The notes below the pieces were generated by a model. It was not told where the DNA came from and made no database searches. It saw nothing but the letters and a program-made list of their open reading frames with translations. Shown here in pieces: positions 23,490 through 36,056 of a stretch of DNA of 64,000 nucleotides (positions are counted from its first letter, which is position 1; each line of letters starts with the position of its first letter). Source of the stretch: Voacanga thouarsii (Eukaryota; Streptophyta; Magnoliopsida; Gentianales; Apocynaceae); contig JANUWF010001937.1 of NCBI GenBank assembly GCA_026120185.1, forward strand, positions 2,914,001 through 2,978,000, read 5' to 3'. The position numbers were made by a program, and so were the translations under genes.

Positions 23490-23991
23490 TTCCCACTATC
23501 ATGAAACTATTGTAGTCTATAAGGGATAGGGTGTTTCATCATATATGCCCAATTCTTCCACAAGACTAGTATTCACAACATTTGTAAAGCTCCCCTCCAT
23601 TAATGAAGGTAACACATGGCTTTTGGTTAATAAAGTAATGTAAGTAAGAGTTGTTTTTCGTAAGCTTTCCTTCACTTTTTTTCCACAAACACCCTCTACA
23701 TCACAAGTACCCATGTCCTTAATATCAATACCTACTAATGGATAAAGTGATGGCACAACAATTCCTTCATCACTAGAATCATCATCACCATTATGCATCC
23801 CTTATTATTTCTCATCCACACAATCCTCTTCTCCAGAAGTTAACTCTTCTTGGGCATTGGTAAACATCATATTTTTTATTGGATACTCATATGAGGTGTA
23901 CCTATAGCCTAATCATTTAAAGCATTTGATGTCCTTAGTTCTTGGAGGTCTTTCAACTCTCTTGCCATTTTTCTTAACCAACTATTCTCTA
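23490..23991 (-). pseudogene. Ty3/gypsy gag zinc-knuckle to protease fragment
   Basis: On the minus strand, near 23930 the text KDIKCFK-LGY resembles the CCHC zinc knuckle that ends gypsy Gag (stop in place of a Cys). Then comes an acidic linker (HNGDDDSSDEGIVVPSL), then at 23520-23600 GSFTNVVNTSLVEELGI, the degenerate active-site region of a gypsy protease, and PYRLQ-FHDSGN up to the CACTA edge (one stop). It is bounded by the CACTA end on the left and an LTR start on the right. Only this fragment of the original element remains. Confidence 0.65.
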
Positions 23992-26900
23992 TGTAATACC
24001 CATATTTAAACCACTATTAGTTCATGGGGAAATTCATGCATAGCATAGCATCTTATATTGTATGTGATAAATTTGAACTATTTTTATGAAGTATACGCGA
24101 TTTATGCATTTGATATTTCATGGATTTATTTATTTGGATATAACTATGTTATATGAGGTGGTAGAGCTTTTGTTCCTATGGAGTAGAAATTAATGAAAGA
24201 ATAATGAAGTGAGTTGAATTAGATTTATGAGAATTTATTTGAAAAATATTTACACAAGAATTATTATGGAATAGTAATTAGAGCTTGATGTTTATTCTTT
24301 GGTGACTTGAGTTCAAATCCCAACTCTTGCAAACCTTTTCCTTCTTTTCCCTAATTAAACTCTTTCCCCCCTATTTTTATCCTCTTGGAAGAAATTCTTA
24401 GGGCTAGCCACCACCTTAATTTCCCACCTCCAAAAATATAGGAATGTGATTGTTTTGGGTTTTTGACAAAAAGAATTAAAGTAAATTAAATACCTATTAT
24501 TTTCTAGTTAGTATTTCACCTTAATCTTTTAGGGAATTTAAATATTTCAAAATCTGAAATTTTCAAAGCTATTATACAAAGGATTTATTAAGAAAAGAGA
24601 ATATAGAAGCATTTATCTTGGAAGCTATATTTTAGCTATTATTTTTAATAGCAGAAAAGTCTCTCCAAAATAATTTTCTTTAAAGAGCTTTAATTGGAAA
24701 TAAAGAGATAATGTTAAATTCTTAATGGAAATAAATATTGCTTAGTATTAGGCTATTTTAAAAAATTAGGAGTTATGATGAAAGAAAATTTCAGCTTTAT
24801 CACATAAAAATCGATTTTATCTCTAAATACGATTATCCTTTAATTATTTATTTTTGGCTAAAATAAATTAGAGTATTAACTAAATTATTTCTTGAATTAA
24901 TAACCTGTTTTCTTTACTTAAAATTTCTGGAAAAACACTTGCCCTAGTCGCCACTTAATGGACATTTTAGTTCCACTCAACCTCTCTAAAATGTAGTAGA
25001 AACCTATCCTAAGTAGTTTTAACCAATCAAATTTCTTTTAGCCAAATAAACAACCAGATTTTCTCCCTACCTTTCACCCTAGTTTCAGCCACCATCACAC
25101 ACACACAACTACATGAAAAATTCCAGCTCTGATGCTCTCAAACTCTCTCTTGTATTAGACAAAAACAACACACCAAAATGACCTCATTTTTCCTCTCTTC
25201 TTTTTGCCAATACAAGAACTGATAAAACGGCCTTTTTGTTCCTCCTTTTCTCTCTTATTTTTGGTCACAATAGCACTCAAAAACCAGCCATAAACCCCTT
25301 CTAAACCCTGCTCAAATTCAGCCATAACAAAGGAACAAAAGCTGTCATTTTTCCGAGTTGTGTTCAAAAGTCTAAAACAAAGTGCAACTCTCCTAAACAC
25401 CAAAACCCCTAAACCTAACATATTTCCTTCATCACACCAGCCTTCTATCAAACCCTAAACACTCCCTAATTCTTGAAATTTCCAGCGGCCACCCTCTCCA
25501 AGAAATTCATCCATCTCAACCTCCAAACATCACCAAATTTGAAAACTAATCCTAAGGTAAGTAACCCTCCAACCTCTTTTAAATTTTATTCAATTATTCT
25601 CCTTATTTTCTCCTAAATTACGATCAAAAAGTGATTGATTCTTCCCGTTGGAGATTTTCAAACAAAGGGTACAAGAGCATCGAATCAACTCTTCTTCCTA
25701 AAGTGAACTCAACCAAACATCAAAGGCGCTGCCTTTGTTCATATTTGTGTCGATCAAGAAGTATTTAAGGCTTAACTCTTCTGATTTAAATTAGGGATGA
25801 ATATATGGTGGTGCTATTATGCATGAAGCCTAGCATGGAAGCATGATTAGATTAGATTAGATTGATGAGTTTGATGGTGAATTATTTTGAATTAGGTATA
25901 AATGGAGTAAAATATGGTTAAATATTGCTATGATGACCTAGATCTAATGCTTGTTGATTAAAGATGAGATCTTTTGATGCAAATAGCTAGGACTAATATA
26001 TGGAGTTAATGGTAGTTGACTATGGAAGTCATTATATAGATGATTTGATTTGATTATATGCATGCATAATGATGAGTTGCATGACAAGGGAAAGCTATAG
26101 AGGTGATTTCATGAATTAATCCATCTAGATGCTATAGATGAGTTAGGTGATTAATGTGATCATACGAATTCATGATGCATAAAAAGATAGTAGATTAATA
26201 TATAGATTCTAATTGTAGAATCAGTGATTTTAGATAAGAAAGAAGCTTGAAGTGAGGGCAAGCTTTGGCTTTAGTTGATTATTAAGAATATCCAAATAAG
26301 TCCCTACATAACTATTTTGCTAAATCGTACGTGTTTGTAAGTTTGTTGTAAAATGATATTAAAATGAGGTCAGCATGATGATTGACATGATGATTGAAAT
26401 GATGATATTATTATTACATCATGATACTTGGACTGAGAACGTAGATATTTTATTCTCTAAAAGCTTTCATCAAATCTCAACTTTTAACTAAAACCAGTTT
26501 TCCTTCCTTTATGATGAAAATGTTTTGAAAGGCTTGATGTGAAAATCACATTTTGCAAAGACAAGGTATCCAGTGATTGTGAAAACAAGCGAATTGATTC
26601 TGCATCTAAATGGTGAGTGTTGAGTACTCAGCTGGGGTAGGCTAGTAGTACTAGTCTTGGAGAATTAGAGTGAGTCTTCTGGTAGGAGGCCACCTCCAGA
26701 AGATGAGCTCTGCTTAAAGAGATGACGGTACTATTTAGTCAGGCCGGTCCGAACTAGCATGTTGGTCTATATGGACTTAATTTTTTAGGTTGGACAATTG
26801 GTGTGTTGGGTGTAGATATAGAAGAGTATCTCATCCCCGTAGGCGGATCACCCATTGCCCAGTGTTAAATGGTTACACTGGAACGCTATCATGATCGTAA

Positions 26901-27116
26901 TCATGATATAGACTTGATAATGTTATTAAATCATTGCTAATCCCTACTTGATTCTATTGTGATGATGAGTGGATGGCTTATTGAGAATCGTTTTGAATAT
27001 AATGTATATTGTTCCACTCAATGACTATTTATTGATGAAAGTTGACTTGCAAACATAATTTATGATTTTGGATAAACCCACATACACAAAATATTTAAAG
27101 TGTCATTTGCACACAC
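23992..27116 (+). mobile_element. Truncated gypsy LTR
   Basis: Begins TGTAATACCC at 23992 directly against the gypsy gag remnant. It carries the block shared by the other long LTRs here (GTTGAGTACTCAG at about 26620, then TAGTACTAGTCTTGG, ending near 26900 with ATCACCCATTGCCCAG). The expected final few hundred bases (R-U5) are missing: at about 27116 the sequence switches to a different LTR family. It is either the left part of a solo LTR or a recombinant. No coding sequence. Confidence 0.6.
24262..24335 (+). other. Weak tRNA-like segment (B box) in truncated LTR
   Basis: A good B box, GAGTTCAAATCCC at 24309-24321, is preceded by ATTAGAGC at 24277. The A box (TGGAATAGTAA) is degenerate. It lies about 270-340 bp from the LTR start, the same offset as the segment in the 4.26-kb solo LTR. 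Confidence 0.45.
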
Positions 27117-27434
27117 GTGACATATTGTGATTTTGTTGCATGAAAAGTTATGTGGCATAAAATGAATGGATGCATGGAAGACATTTGGCATGCTATGATT
27201 GGTTAAATGAGTTGGGTTGAAGTTCGAGGAATTTTTAAAGAGTTCTACAAAGTTCTACCATATCCTATAAGTTTCCACAAAAATTCCTTAAGCTTTCCAA
27301 GTGTCCCTAAGCTTTCAAGTGTCCAAAAACCATTCATCACCTTTATTTGATCACATGATCAATTAAAAAACAAAGGAAGTAGGAGAATGGCAGTAGAACA
27401 CCAAAAACAGCAGAGAGAAAGAAAAATTAAAGCA

Positions 27435-27458
27435 AGAGAGAGAGAGAGAGAGAGAGAG
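27435..27458. repeat. (GA)n microsatellite in gypsy 5' LTR
   Basis: A short GA tract. The 3' LTR has only irregular GAAA-rich sequence at the matching place (39550-39600). Confidence 0.9.
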
Positions 27459-30400
27459 TTGGGGAAGAAAGGAAGGAAAAGTTTGGGTATTTCCTAGCTT
27501 AGAAATCACTACACACAAGGTAAAAAGTTTCCTCCAAGGATTAAAGTTGTTCTGTAGCCTATGAAGATTATTTTGACGTGCATCTTTCATGAAAACTAGC
27601 TTGAATTATGAAATCTACTTGGTGAATTATTCTTGTTGTGATGTTGTTTTGTTGGGGCTGTATCGTGGTAGAGATTTGGTATTGATTACTTTCATTTTAT
27701 GACATTTGATGATGTTTTGAAGGAGTTAGGGAAGGGTGATTATGGCTGAATTTATAGAAGAAATGAATATAGGAAAGAAAGGAAATAGAAAAGTAATATT
27801 TGTTGAGGAAATGAAGAGCTGATCCATGTTCTTCATGGCTGTCGGTTTTAGTTTTGTTCATGAGTGAAGAACCTGCTTTGTTTGTGACTGAAAATGAAAA
27901 ATATTAAGTGATGTTTAGACAAGAAAAGGAAGTGAATTAAAGGATGGTTAAATGCTACGATAAAGGAAGAATGCATCGAGAATATATATTGTTGGAAAAA
28001 GAAATTATTTCCTGGAAAACAGTAAGAATTTAATCACTGCAGTTTTGTGACGTTTATGAATCTGGCTGTGTTGTATTGTAGCTTTGGAGCCAAAGGTCTT
28101 AGGAGCATTTTGGCACAAATTTGAGGTCATTAGGATTTTTAGATCAAAAGTTATGCTCAAAATACCAGGAAGTGCCATAAAAGAAGAAATGCGGAATTAT
28201 TGAACAAAGAATGTGGTGTTTTGTTTCTTTGAATTTGCTAAGATTATGAGAGGTTATAAGACAAAGTATATACCTTGTGAACAAGTGAAATGAAAGGATG
28301 AAGTAATGGATGTATGAAGGAAACATTGTTCCTTTATTTACTTTAATTGATTATTTGACAAAGTGTGAGAAATGTGCATTTAGGAAATAGATCATTTCAT
28401 TGTTAATGCATTTATTAGTAATGCATTAGTTTGAATGATTGACATGCTAAGAAATGATGAAACGATTTTATGATATTGGTTTGAGTACTACAAGGACTTG
28501 ATAAAGTCTTAGGGATTACAACTCATTAAGTAGAAGTGTTAGTAAAGGTGAGTCGCACTTGTTTTATAAATACCGTTGTGTGCTAGTGAATTTATGAAAT
28601 GTTTGATTTTTTTTTTTTTTTTTACCAAAAATGTGGTTTTCCTGAGCAAGTGAAATCTTATTTCATGTTATGTTCATTTAATAGTGATTATTTTCCCGAA
28701 TTCATGAAGATATGATTAATAAACCTTTTAGGTTTTTCTGAATAAGGTTTTGGTTTCTAGAAAAAAATATTGAATATCAGGAAACATAATATTTTCTACA
28801 AAGGATTTTGAATTTTTTATACTATGAATATTTTTATATGCAAGTATTTAGGGAACATATCTTTCTCACGTATTAGGCGACAAAATGAGTATTTTACTTG
28901 CACAAACGTATTCCGTATAAAGCATGCAAGCTACGAGTTCTTGCTTTAATGGAACGATAAATTACTTCTAAAGCTATCTGACACGATAAAACTTGAAATC
29001 TTTGAATTTATTTCCTTTTTTGGATTTAAAGTTCTGGATTGGCTGAAATAAAATTATTTTTGGACTAGGGTATGCATAATTCACATAAATGCCCCTTAAG
29101 GAACGTTTTTTAATGCAGGAAGGACATTTTATCCTTCTGTGCTAAGGATTTGGAAAACGATTTCTCAGTATGGAATCAATATTTGGAAAACAATTTCTCA
29201 GTGTGGAATCTACATTTTAACAACGGTATTTTGGCCTCGGAAAATATTTTCTCAGTCTGGAATGTGATACTAATACTAGTCTTATGAACCCGTGAAGACG
29301 TTAAGCACTCAACAAGGGTCTTAACCATTGGACTAGCTCACATTAGAGGTAGATGACACCAAGTAACCGGATATGCTTTGAAGCTATCTTACTCCAAACA
29401 GGGCGATAGTACTTGGAAATGGCCATCTCTAGCTAGTATGAGAGGACTTACCCTGTTGGAAGGTAAGTGCCTAGTTAACTTCTTGCTCACTCTTGGTGAA
29501 GAATGGATGGGAATGGGTCCCCGCACATAAGTAATAATTTGTGAATTTGGCTCCCAGTGGGTGAGGAACGGTTGGCATGGGAATGGCAGCTAGGAGGCAT
29601 ATATTAAGTAAAGTATAATGACACTTCTACCGAGCCAGCTAATTACAGTTGTGTGTCAGGATTGTATTTGGCACGGTATAGATAACAGCTGAAGGCGAAG
29701 ACTTGTGAGTTTTGCACACAGGACGACTTTCTACAACAAAGAGGGCCTGCTTTTTTCAAAAATGTAGGGTGATGGTGTTGATAAAACTTGGTTTTCCAAA
29801 GACACTCGAAATGCAGGGCCATGATGTTGATAACACACAATTTTCCAAATATGCCCGGAATATAGGGCAATAGTATTGATAACACCCGATTTTCCAACTG
29901 TACTTGAAATTTTGTGCATTCCTCAATTAATTTTTATTCTACGTAGTGGTAAAATTGTTTTCAGTCGAAAAACACAACAAACTTTTGTTTTTTTCTTCAA
30001 GTAGGAAAATACGATAAATCTCCCTTCGATATTTTCTGAGATAAACACTAGCACCCGTGGGACTCACTAAATGTAAATTACTCACACATATTTTAGGTTA
30101 TGTTTTCTTAGGATCTGGAACCAAGAGCAGATATACTTGAAATCAGTCCTACACTTTTAGGTTTGCGCACCCTACTTGTAACACCCCCCTACTTAGGCCC
30201 GCCAGGGCCAGGGATGTCGCCCCATCCAAAGGACAAGGGGTCTTTATAACTAGGTCACACAAATAAAATAGTGGGATAAAAAAAAGATACTTGAACTTAA
30301 AATTTATTACATCCCAAAAATAAACATCAATCTAAGAATAAATTCGAGAATACCAAAAATAAATCCATAATAAAATTTATCCACTCTCATCTCCCCAAAA

Positions 30401-32566
30401 CATTATGCAAAAATAAATCATCAGAAAATCTTCCAAAGCAGGCATAATCTAGCTACTCATCCCCATAGCAAGATCGACCTAAAATTATGGTAAAAATGTT
30501 GGTGAGACAGAAATCTCAGTAAGTCCGTGTGTGTTTAAGTGTCGGGTGAAAACAGTTCATGAATGCAAAGTATAAAATTCTTTATAAGAGATCACTGGCA
30601 AGCAATAAACATCCGTCAAAAGCAAGAGTGGTGTTTTGGCTTTTCCAGCCTTACATAATTTAGAAAATCAACCACTCGAAGGAAAGGATTACGGGTTACC
30701 ACACATTGGGCCCCATAACCAAATGGTCAGCATGCCACACTTTGTGCATATCGTCGGTCAGAATGCCACACTTTGTACAGACTGACAAAAGAAGGTGATC
30801 GGCCTATTGGGCAAAATACTCCTCCTTCTCTATACCCAAACAACAACCGGGTGTCCATTCCGGTAAAACACAGTCACTTAACTGAAAAAGAACACTACTA
30901 GCTCGGACTGGCACGACTTATTGGACTGCCGTCTTATCCAGGAAGGATTCACCCCTCAGAGGTGGCCACCTACTGAGCGACTTACCCTAACCCCTCAAAG
31001 ACTAGCTCTAGTAGTCCACCCTTATTGAGTACTCAACGTAACTTGTCCCACTTGGGAAAAAGAGAACAAAACACAGTTCCACTTGAACATGGCAATTAGA
31101 GGTTTCCAAAGCCTTTGTCAAAATCAGTTTTAGAAAGAGCTTTGAGTTTGAGTAAATCTGCTTATTGATTTCCAAATAGTTTGTTTGACTAAAATAAGAA
31201 AGGAATCAACCCTCAATTACCTTTACAAAAGTGAGTGTTCATGCACTCTACATTTGGCTTGCCATAAAAACATTCTCAACAATCAGGTTTTATGCAAGAG
31301 CTTACCTGATTCTTGCTCACAATAACAGGTCTCCAATAGCTGACCTAACCCCACATAGGCAAATACAAATCACAATCAATTTCAAGCCACAATCCACTTC
31401 CTCAATTTTAAATCAACTCAACTTTCTACTACCATGATCCTAGTGTCCCAAACTTTAAGGACAAACAATAAATAAATAGGTTTATAAGTTGAGCCTAATT
31501 TTGATATTTAAAATAATTAATGGTTTGGGAAATAAATTCTAATAATTTTAAAGTTTAAATCTTGCTAAGAAAAATTTAGAGTTTATTTGATCAAGAGTCC
31601 TAGGTAGTATTAAGTAAAATAATGATTTATTAATAATTTAGTTGTTAGAAAATAATTGATAGCTAAAATTAGTTGAAAATAAATTTAATGAGTCTTGCTT
31701 GAACAATAATAAATAAATTCTTAATGGGTTCTGATTAAAAGATAATAATTAAATTTTTAGTAATAAATATTTTACTAATTATAATTATTTCTATAAAAGG
31801 CTTTAATTGACTTCAAGATTTTAAATAATATCTATATATTTTATTTTTCTAGCAAAAATTATTAATTACTTGACTAAAATATCCTTTATATATAATAATC
31901 CAAATCTACCCTTCCTAGGGTTTTTTTGAAATTACTAGCAAAAAAATATTATTAAATATTTTATTCATGAAATAAAAATTAGTTTAGGGACCACTAGATC
32001 ATGATCAAATTTTTATGGCTAGCCACAATCAAGAACATATACAATCCTTCAAATCATCAAATCATCCAAATCATGCATATAAGCATAGATCTAAATTTAT
32101 CAAGACATGATCTAACCTCTACTAGTATAAATACGATCATGGCTTCAATAATCCCACATGAATATAAATCCTATTCACCAAAGGTGACATAATCTCTAGC
32201 ATATTTCATCACAAATACTACCTATGACATGGAGACATGCATCAAACCTCAAATCATCATACAATCAACCAAGATAATCCTTCCATGCATAAATCCCATC
32301 TCCTTCACAATCATACATATATTCATGCTTCAATCTCAACAATACATACTCAAATCCTATCACAATCCATCTACTATCAACATCATCCTAGAGACATGAA
32401 TCTAGAATTTAAAAGAAAGATTGAAGGGACTTACTTGGTCGAGGAATACCTTGAAGGAGTTTAGAATGGATCTCAACTCCTAGATGCCTAAATTCGTCCA
32501 AGGAAGATGGAGAAAGCGTGGCCATGGGAAAAGAAGCTATCTGGCCAAGAGAAGAGAGTTTCAACC

Positions 32567-32568
<2 letters not shown>

Positions 32569-32611
<43 letters not shown>

Positions 32612-32635
32612 TGTGTGTGTGTGTGTGTGTGTGTG
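32569..32635. repeat. (GA)n(GT)n compound microsatellite
   Basis: About 40 bases of GA followed by about 27 of GT, inside the solo LTR and at the same place as the GA tract at 5797 in the related copy. Confidence 0.95.
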
Positions 32636-34267
32636 AGTGACCATTAGCATGTTTATTCATATATATTTACACTAGAGATCAAGATTGGAGAAGATGAAGT
32701 TGATAGAACAAACATACTGTGAAGGTGTTCTTGAGCCTTCACAGAATTTTCTGGTTTTTGATCCAAACTAGCAAGTTAGTTTGTGGAATTTGATGTTAAG
32801 AATGGTGTTGATGGACTCACAGCAGTGATTAGGTTAAATCTGGAAATTTTAGAGAAGGTTTGAAGTGGTTTGGAGGGGTATTAAGTGAAAGGAAGGAGTA
32901 GGTGTTCTTGGTGTGTTGTGTGTGTTCTTGAAGGTTGAAGGGAATTGAGAGGTTTTTGTTTTGCAGCTGCCGAAATTCTGTAAGAATTAGGGCTGGCCGA
33001 ATTTTATTTAGGGTTTAGGAAGATAATTCTCTGGTTTGGAAGGAAAAGGAAAGACCAGTTGTTGAAATCCTTGAAGAATATTTTTAGGAAGCAAATTTAG
33101 AAACTAAATATTCAAGAATATCTTGATTATTGCAGAGCTTTGGAAGTCTGCCATGGCCGACTGTTTTGAGCAGTATTTTGGTTAGTTGAAAGCTGGTTTA
33201 AGGAGGCTTATGGTGGCCGAAAACAAGGAGCATATTGGCAAAGAAAAAGTCTGGTTATTTGAGGGATACTTTATGGAAGGTTGCTAAACTATGGAGGCTG
33301 GAATTTTGGTAATCAATTAAGCATGATTGCAGGGATTTATTGGAGAGATTTTCGGGCAGCCATGTCTGAATTTCGTGCAGAATCTTAAGAGAGATAATGG
33401 AGCTCAGTTATTGAAGGTTTAAGGGTGGTTTATGCAGAACAAGGATGGGGTTTCGGCTCGGAGAGAATTAGGAAACAAAGCTGGACAAAATCCTGCACAG
33501 CATTTTCGCAGGCTGGAATTTTTCTTGGGCAGTTTTTGACTGCCATTTTCTAGCCAGCTTGCAGAGAGTTTGAAGGGGAATTTTAGGGGCTTTCAAGGCT
33601 AGTTTCCAGCCTTCTTCATAGAGGAAAAATATGACTAAGGTGCTGAACAAAATCTAGAAGAAAATAGCTTGGTTTTGGACTCCCAAAGGTGCAAATTTGC
33701 CCAGGAATTTTCCTGATTTTTCAGCATCTTTGTGCAGTCCGAAAATGGCTAGAGAAATTCAGGTTGCAAGCTGATCCAAAAGACCATTTTTCTGGCAACA
33801 TTTGGGAGGGAATATTAGCTAAGAATTTCGTCACCTTGAAGGCACAAGAAGCTGAAAAATTTCAGTTCATTCCAAGAAGGAAGATGAACCTAGCTAGAGT
33901 GAATTTTTAGCCAGTTCACTAGAGGGATTTATCCTCTTGGAATCTCCCACAACACTTCCACATTTTCAGACTATAAGATGTCTTTCACTAGGACATTTTG
34001 ATCCTACAAAGCCACAGTACTTTACTGAAATTTCTGAAAAGAAAATGGCTAGAACAACTTGATTAAACTAATAAGTTGATAAATAAGGAAAATTAAAGAT
34101 CAAGGGAAAATGAATTCCCCTTAGGAATTTTGTGTAGGGCAAAGGAGTAGAATGAGAATACTCCTAACATGTCTCTCTTAGGACAACATCTCTACCCTAC
34201 TCTAAGCACATAAGGCCGAAATTATTGCTTCCCAAGTAAAAATAAAATTTAACCAAGCTAAAGCTCC

Positions 34268-34340
34268 TATGATGGAATTTGAACATAAGACCTCAAAAAT
34301 TAATCCCAAAGCTCTAACCACTAAACCATAACAACTCTTG
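34268..34340 (-). other. tRNA-like segment with strong A and B boxes in LTR
   Basis: Minus strand: TGGTTTAGTGG fits the A-box consensus at all constrained positions, followed by GGTTAGAGC and, about 30 bases on, a B box GTTCAAATTCC. It lies about 245-315 bp inside the LTR start in the LTR's own sense, the same offset as the copy at 7402-7472. It could promote Pol III transcripts or be a fossil SINE head shared by the family. Confidence 0.6.
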
Positions 34341-34844
34341 TTCTTATTTTCCTTCTATAAATTATTTTCTTATTCAATCTTGAAGCTATCTCCCTTTTTC
34401 CACCTCAACAAAAAATTACTATTTTGCCCTTTCTCAAGCAATACTCACAACCAAGCCTTCGAGACAATAAAACCCAAATCTAAAGCACAGAAAATTATTT
34501 AAAAATATATTTAAACATGCAATAAATTATGATATGCATCACAACCCCCTTACTCTAAGGTTGGTTTTGCCTAGGGTTTCATACTACTGCTTTATGTGTA
34601 TCATTCTTACAACTTGTAAGTAGCTTAAACTAAAGTACATTAAGCTCAAAATTTTTTTTTGGGGGGGGGGGGAAGGGGGTTTATATACCACGACTTAAGT
34701 CTAGTCAGCTTTAACGCAACAATTGTTAAATTTACTTCTTTCTTTTGCCTTTGATTTTAAAGATCCCTTATTTGGGGGTTTAGATGGGGCGACACCCATA
34801 TATGTCACACACTTTCAATTTGATAAGTAGTAGGGGTGTTTTAA

Positions 34845-34857
34845 TTGGTATTAGAGC
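34845..34857 (+). other. Primer-binding site of the gypsy element
   Basis: TTGGTATTAGAGC, one base different from TGGTATCAGAGC, the usual plant primer-binding site complementary to initiator tRNA-Met. It directly follows the LTR end and fixes the element on the plus strand. Confidence 0.8.
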
Positions 34858-36056
34858 ATTTAATGGAGTATAATTGTGCTTGTAACAAAATATATGTTTG
34901 GGGCTTTACAGAGGTGCAAAAGCCCTATAGAGCTAGATATAGAAGTAGAATTGACTATTGAATCTGAGGTATCCAAGTCAGTTATGAACTTTCCTATCTC
35001 ATCAAAAGAACAGATAGTCGAGATAGTCATATTATTTTGGACGAGTCCAAGGGAGAAGAATGCAAAAGTAATACAATAATAGATTATGAAGTGGGAGATT
35101 GAGGTTAGGAAAGCCTTGGACTCAAATATGCACGAGTACTATCTTTAGACTTCCTCAGCTTTGGGACCAGTAGTGATGATGAATAGAAATCTTGTGTACC
35201 TAAAGGCTTCATGTATATAGTATGATATCAATAGTGACTGTAGCTATGACTAGTAGCTTAAGGATGTGTGTATTTGTGTAATGCGCTAGCACTACATTTT
35301 GTCTACTAGAAATCCTGCTGGTCGTAACATAAAGGGGTACGATCATAACAGTACTAATATACCAGATCCCATCAAAACTCCATGGTTAAGCGTTCTTAAG
35401 CGAGAGTAGTACTAGGATGGGTGACAACCTAGGAAGTAGTTTCAAGAGTTGAAGGAGAAAACTTGGAACAATTTAAATAAAGAAATAAAAAGGGGACCCC
35501 ACCCATTTGACTATAAAAGACCTGAAGGATATAGTCGGTAGATGATAGGACAATGCTCAAGGAAAGAAAAAACTAATAAAGGAAGACAACGTATTCATTA
35601 TTGTAATTGTGAAAAGAAGAACATAGAGTCATGAACAATCCTACCCTAAACATTTTGTTGGATAGATATTACAAAGAATCAAGGCCAAGATCAGTAAGGG
35701 TGTCTCTAAATTAGGGGTAAACATATTACCAGTGAAAGCACAAGTGATTACTTTGAATAAAGTGGATCCAATGTAGTAACAGTTGTGGAAGATATATTAT
35801 GGGTATGTGCTTTAGATTTTGGTAACAAATGGATTGATAAATCAACCTATGCAGAATTTGTCTATAATAAGAAAAATAGTGCAAGAGAATGAATGCTCGT
35901 GAGAAAATATTAATTGAAATGTGTGTATGCAATATTAGAAACGTATTAGAGGTGTGCATGGGAAAATATAGGGAATTGTAAAGAATAAGTACTATTTAAT
36001 ATTATAGATTCCTTTTTGTGGTGTTAAGTCACATGATGTGATTCTTTTATAGTTGC
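34858..36056 (+). other. Leader and degraded 5' gag region of the gypsy element
   Basis: Follows the primer-binding site. Short open stretches show no clear domain. It includes a 5S rRNA-derived segment (35335-35453). The preserved Gag domain text starts only further on. Confidence 0.4.
35335..35453 (+). pseudogene. 5S rRNA-derived sequence
   Basis: About 119 bases that follow plant 5S rRNA from end to end: a start like GGGTACGATCATAAC, ACCAGATCCCATCAAAACTC, GGTTAAGCGT, then an almost exact block CGAGAGTAGTACTAGGATGG and GTGACAACCTAGGAAGT. Several substitutions (for example TTCTTAAGC for TGCTTGGGC) show it is not a functional 5S gene. The Pol III internal promoter region is partly kept. It is a single copy, not an array, inside the gypsy leader. 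It may be a processed insertion, a 5S-derived SINE, or a fragment of a Cassandra-type LTR, which carries 5S sequence. Confidence 0.82.

Larger units (their letters stand above)
30177..34583 (-). mobile_element. 4.4-kb solo LTR inserted in the gypsy 5' LTR, TSD CTACT
   Basis: A 4407-bp copy of the family at 3458-7716. Left end TGTAACACCCCCCTACTTAG; right end GGTTTCATA, where the related copy has GGTTTGACA (one C-to-T in the final CA). CTACT duplications flank it (30172-30176 and 34584-34588). The undisturbed site is visible in the 3' LTR near 47910 (GCACCTTGCTGCTCTAAGTG). It contains a (GA)n(GT)n tract and a tRNA-like segment. No internal region remains. Confidence 0.88.
27117..34844 (+). mobile_element. 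5' LTR of a chromovirus-like gypsy element (start missing, interrupted)
   Basis: Matches the 3' LTR at 38938-48154 from about 39270 onward (shared GCATGGAAGACATTTGGCATG near 27171 and 39317; GGAACGTTTT near 29101 and 41272). The first ~330 bp are missing. A solo LTR is inserted at 30177-34583. The end is immediately before the primer-binding site at 34845. A (GA)n tract lies at 27435-27458. The block with GCACTCAACAAGGGTCTT at about 29308 is related to that in the other long LTRs. Confidence 0.8.

Noticed and set aside
25155..25451. 98-codon minus-strand frame
   Set aside because: Lies inside the truncated LTR, no recognisable domain, antisense to the element.
29643..29919. Minus-strand frames repeating KFYQHH-like phrases, also at 47476-47670
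   Set aside because: Internal short repeats of the gypsy LTR, present in both LTRs, not conserved as protein.
35335..35453. Functional 5S rRNA gene
   Set aside because: Several substitutions in conserved helices, single copy, embedded in a retroelement rather than a tandem array.
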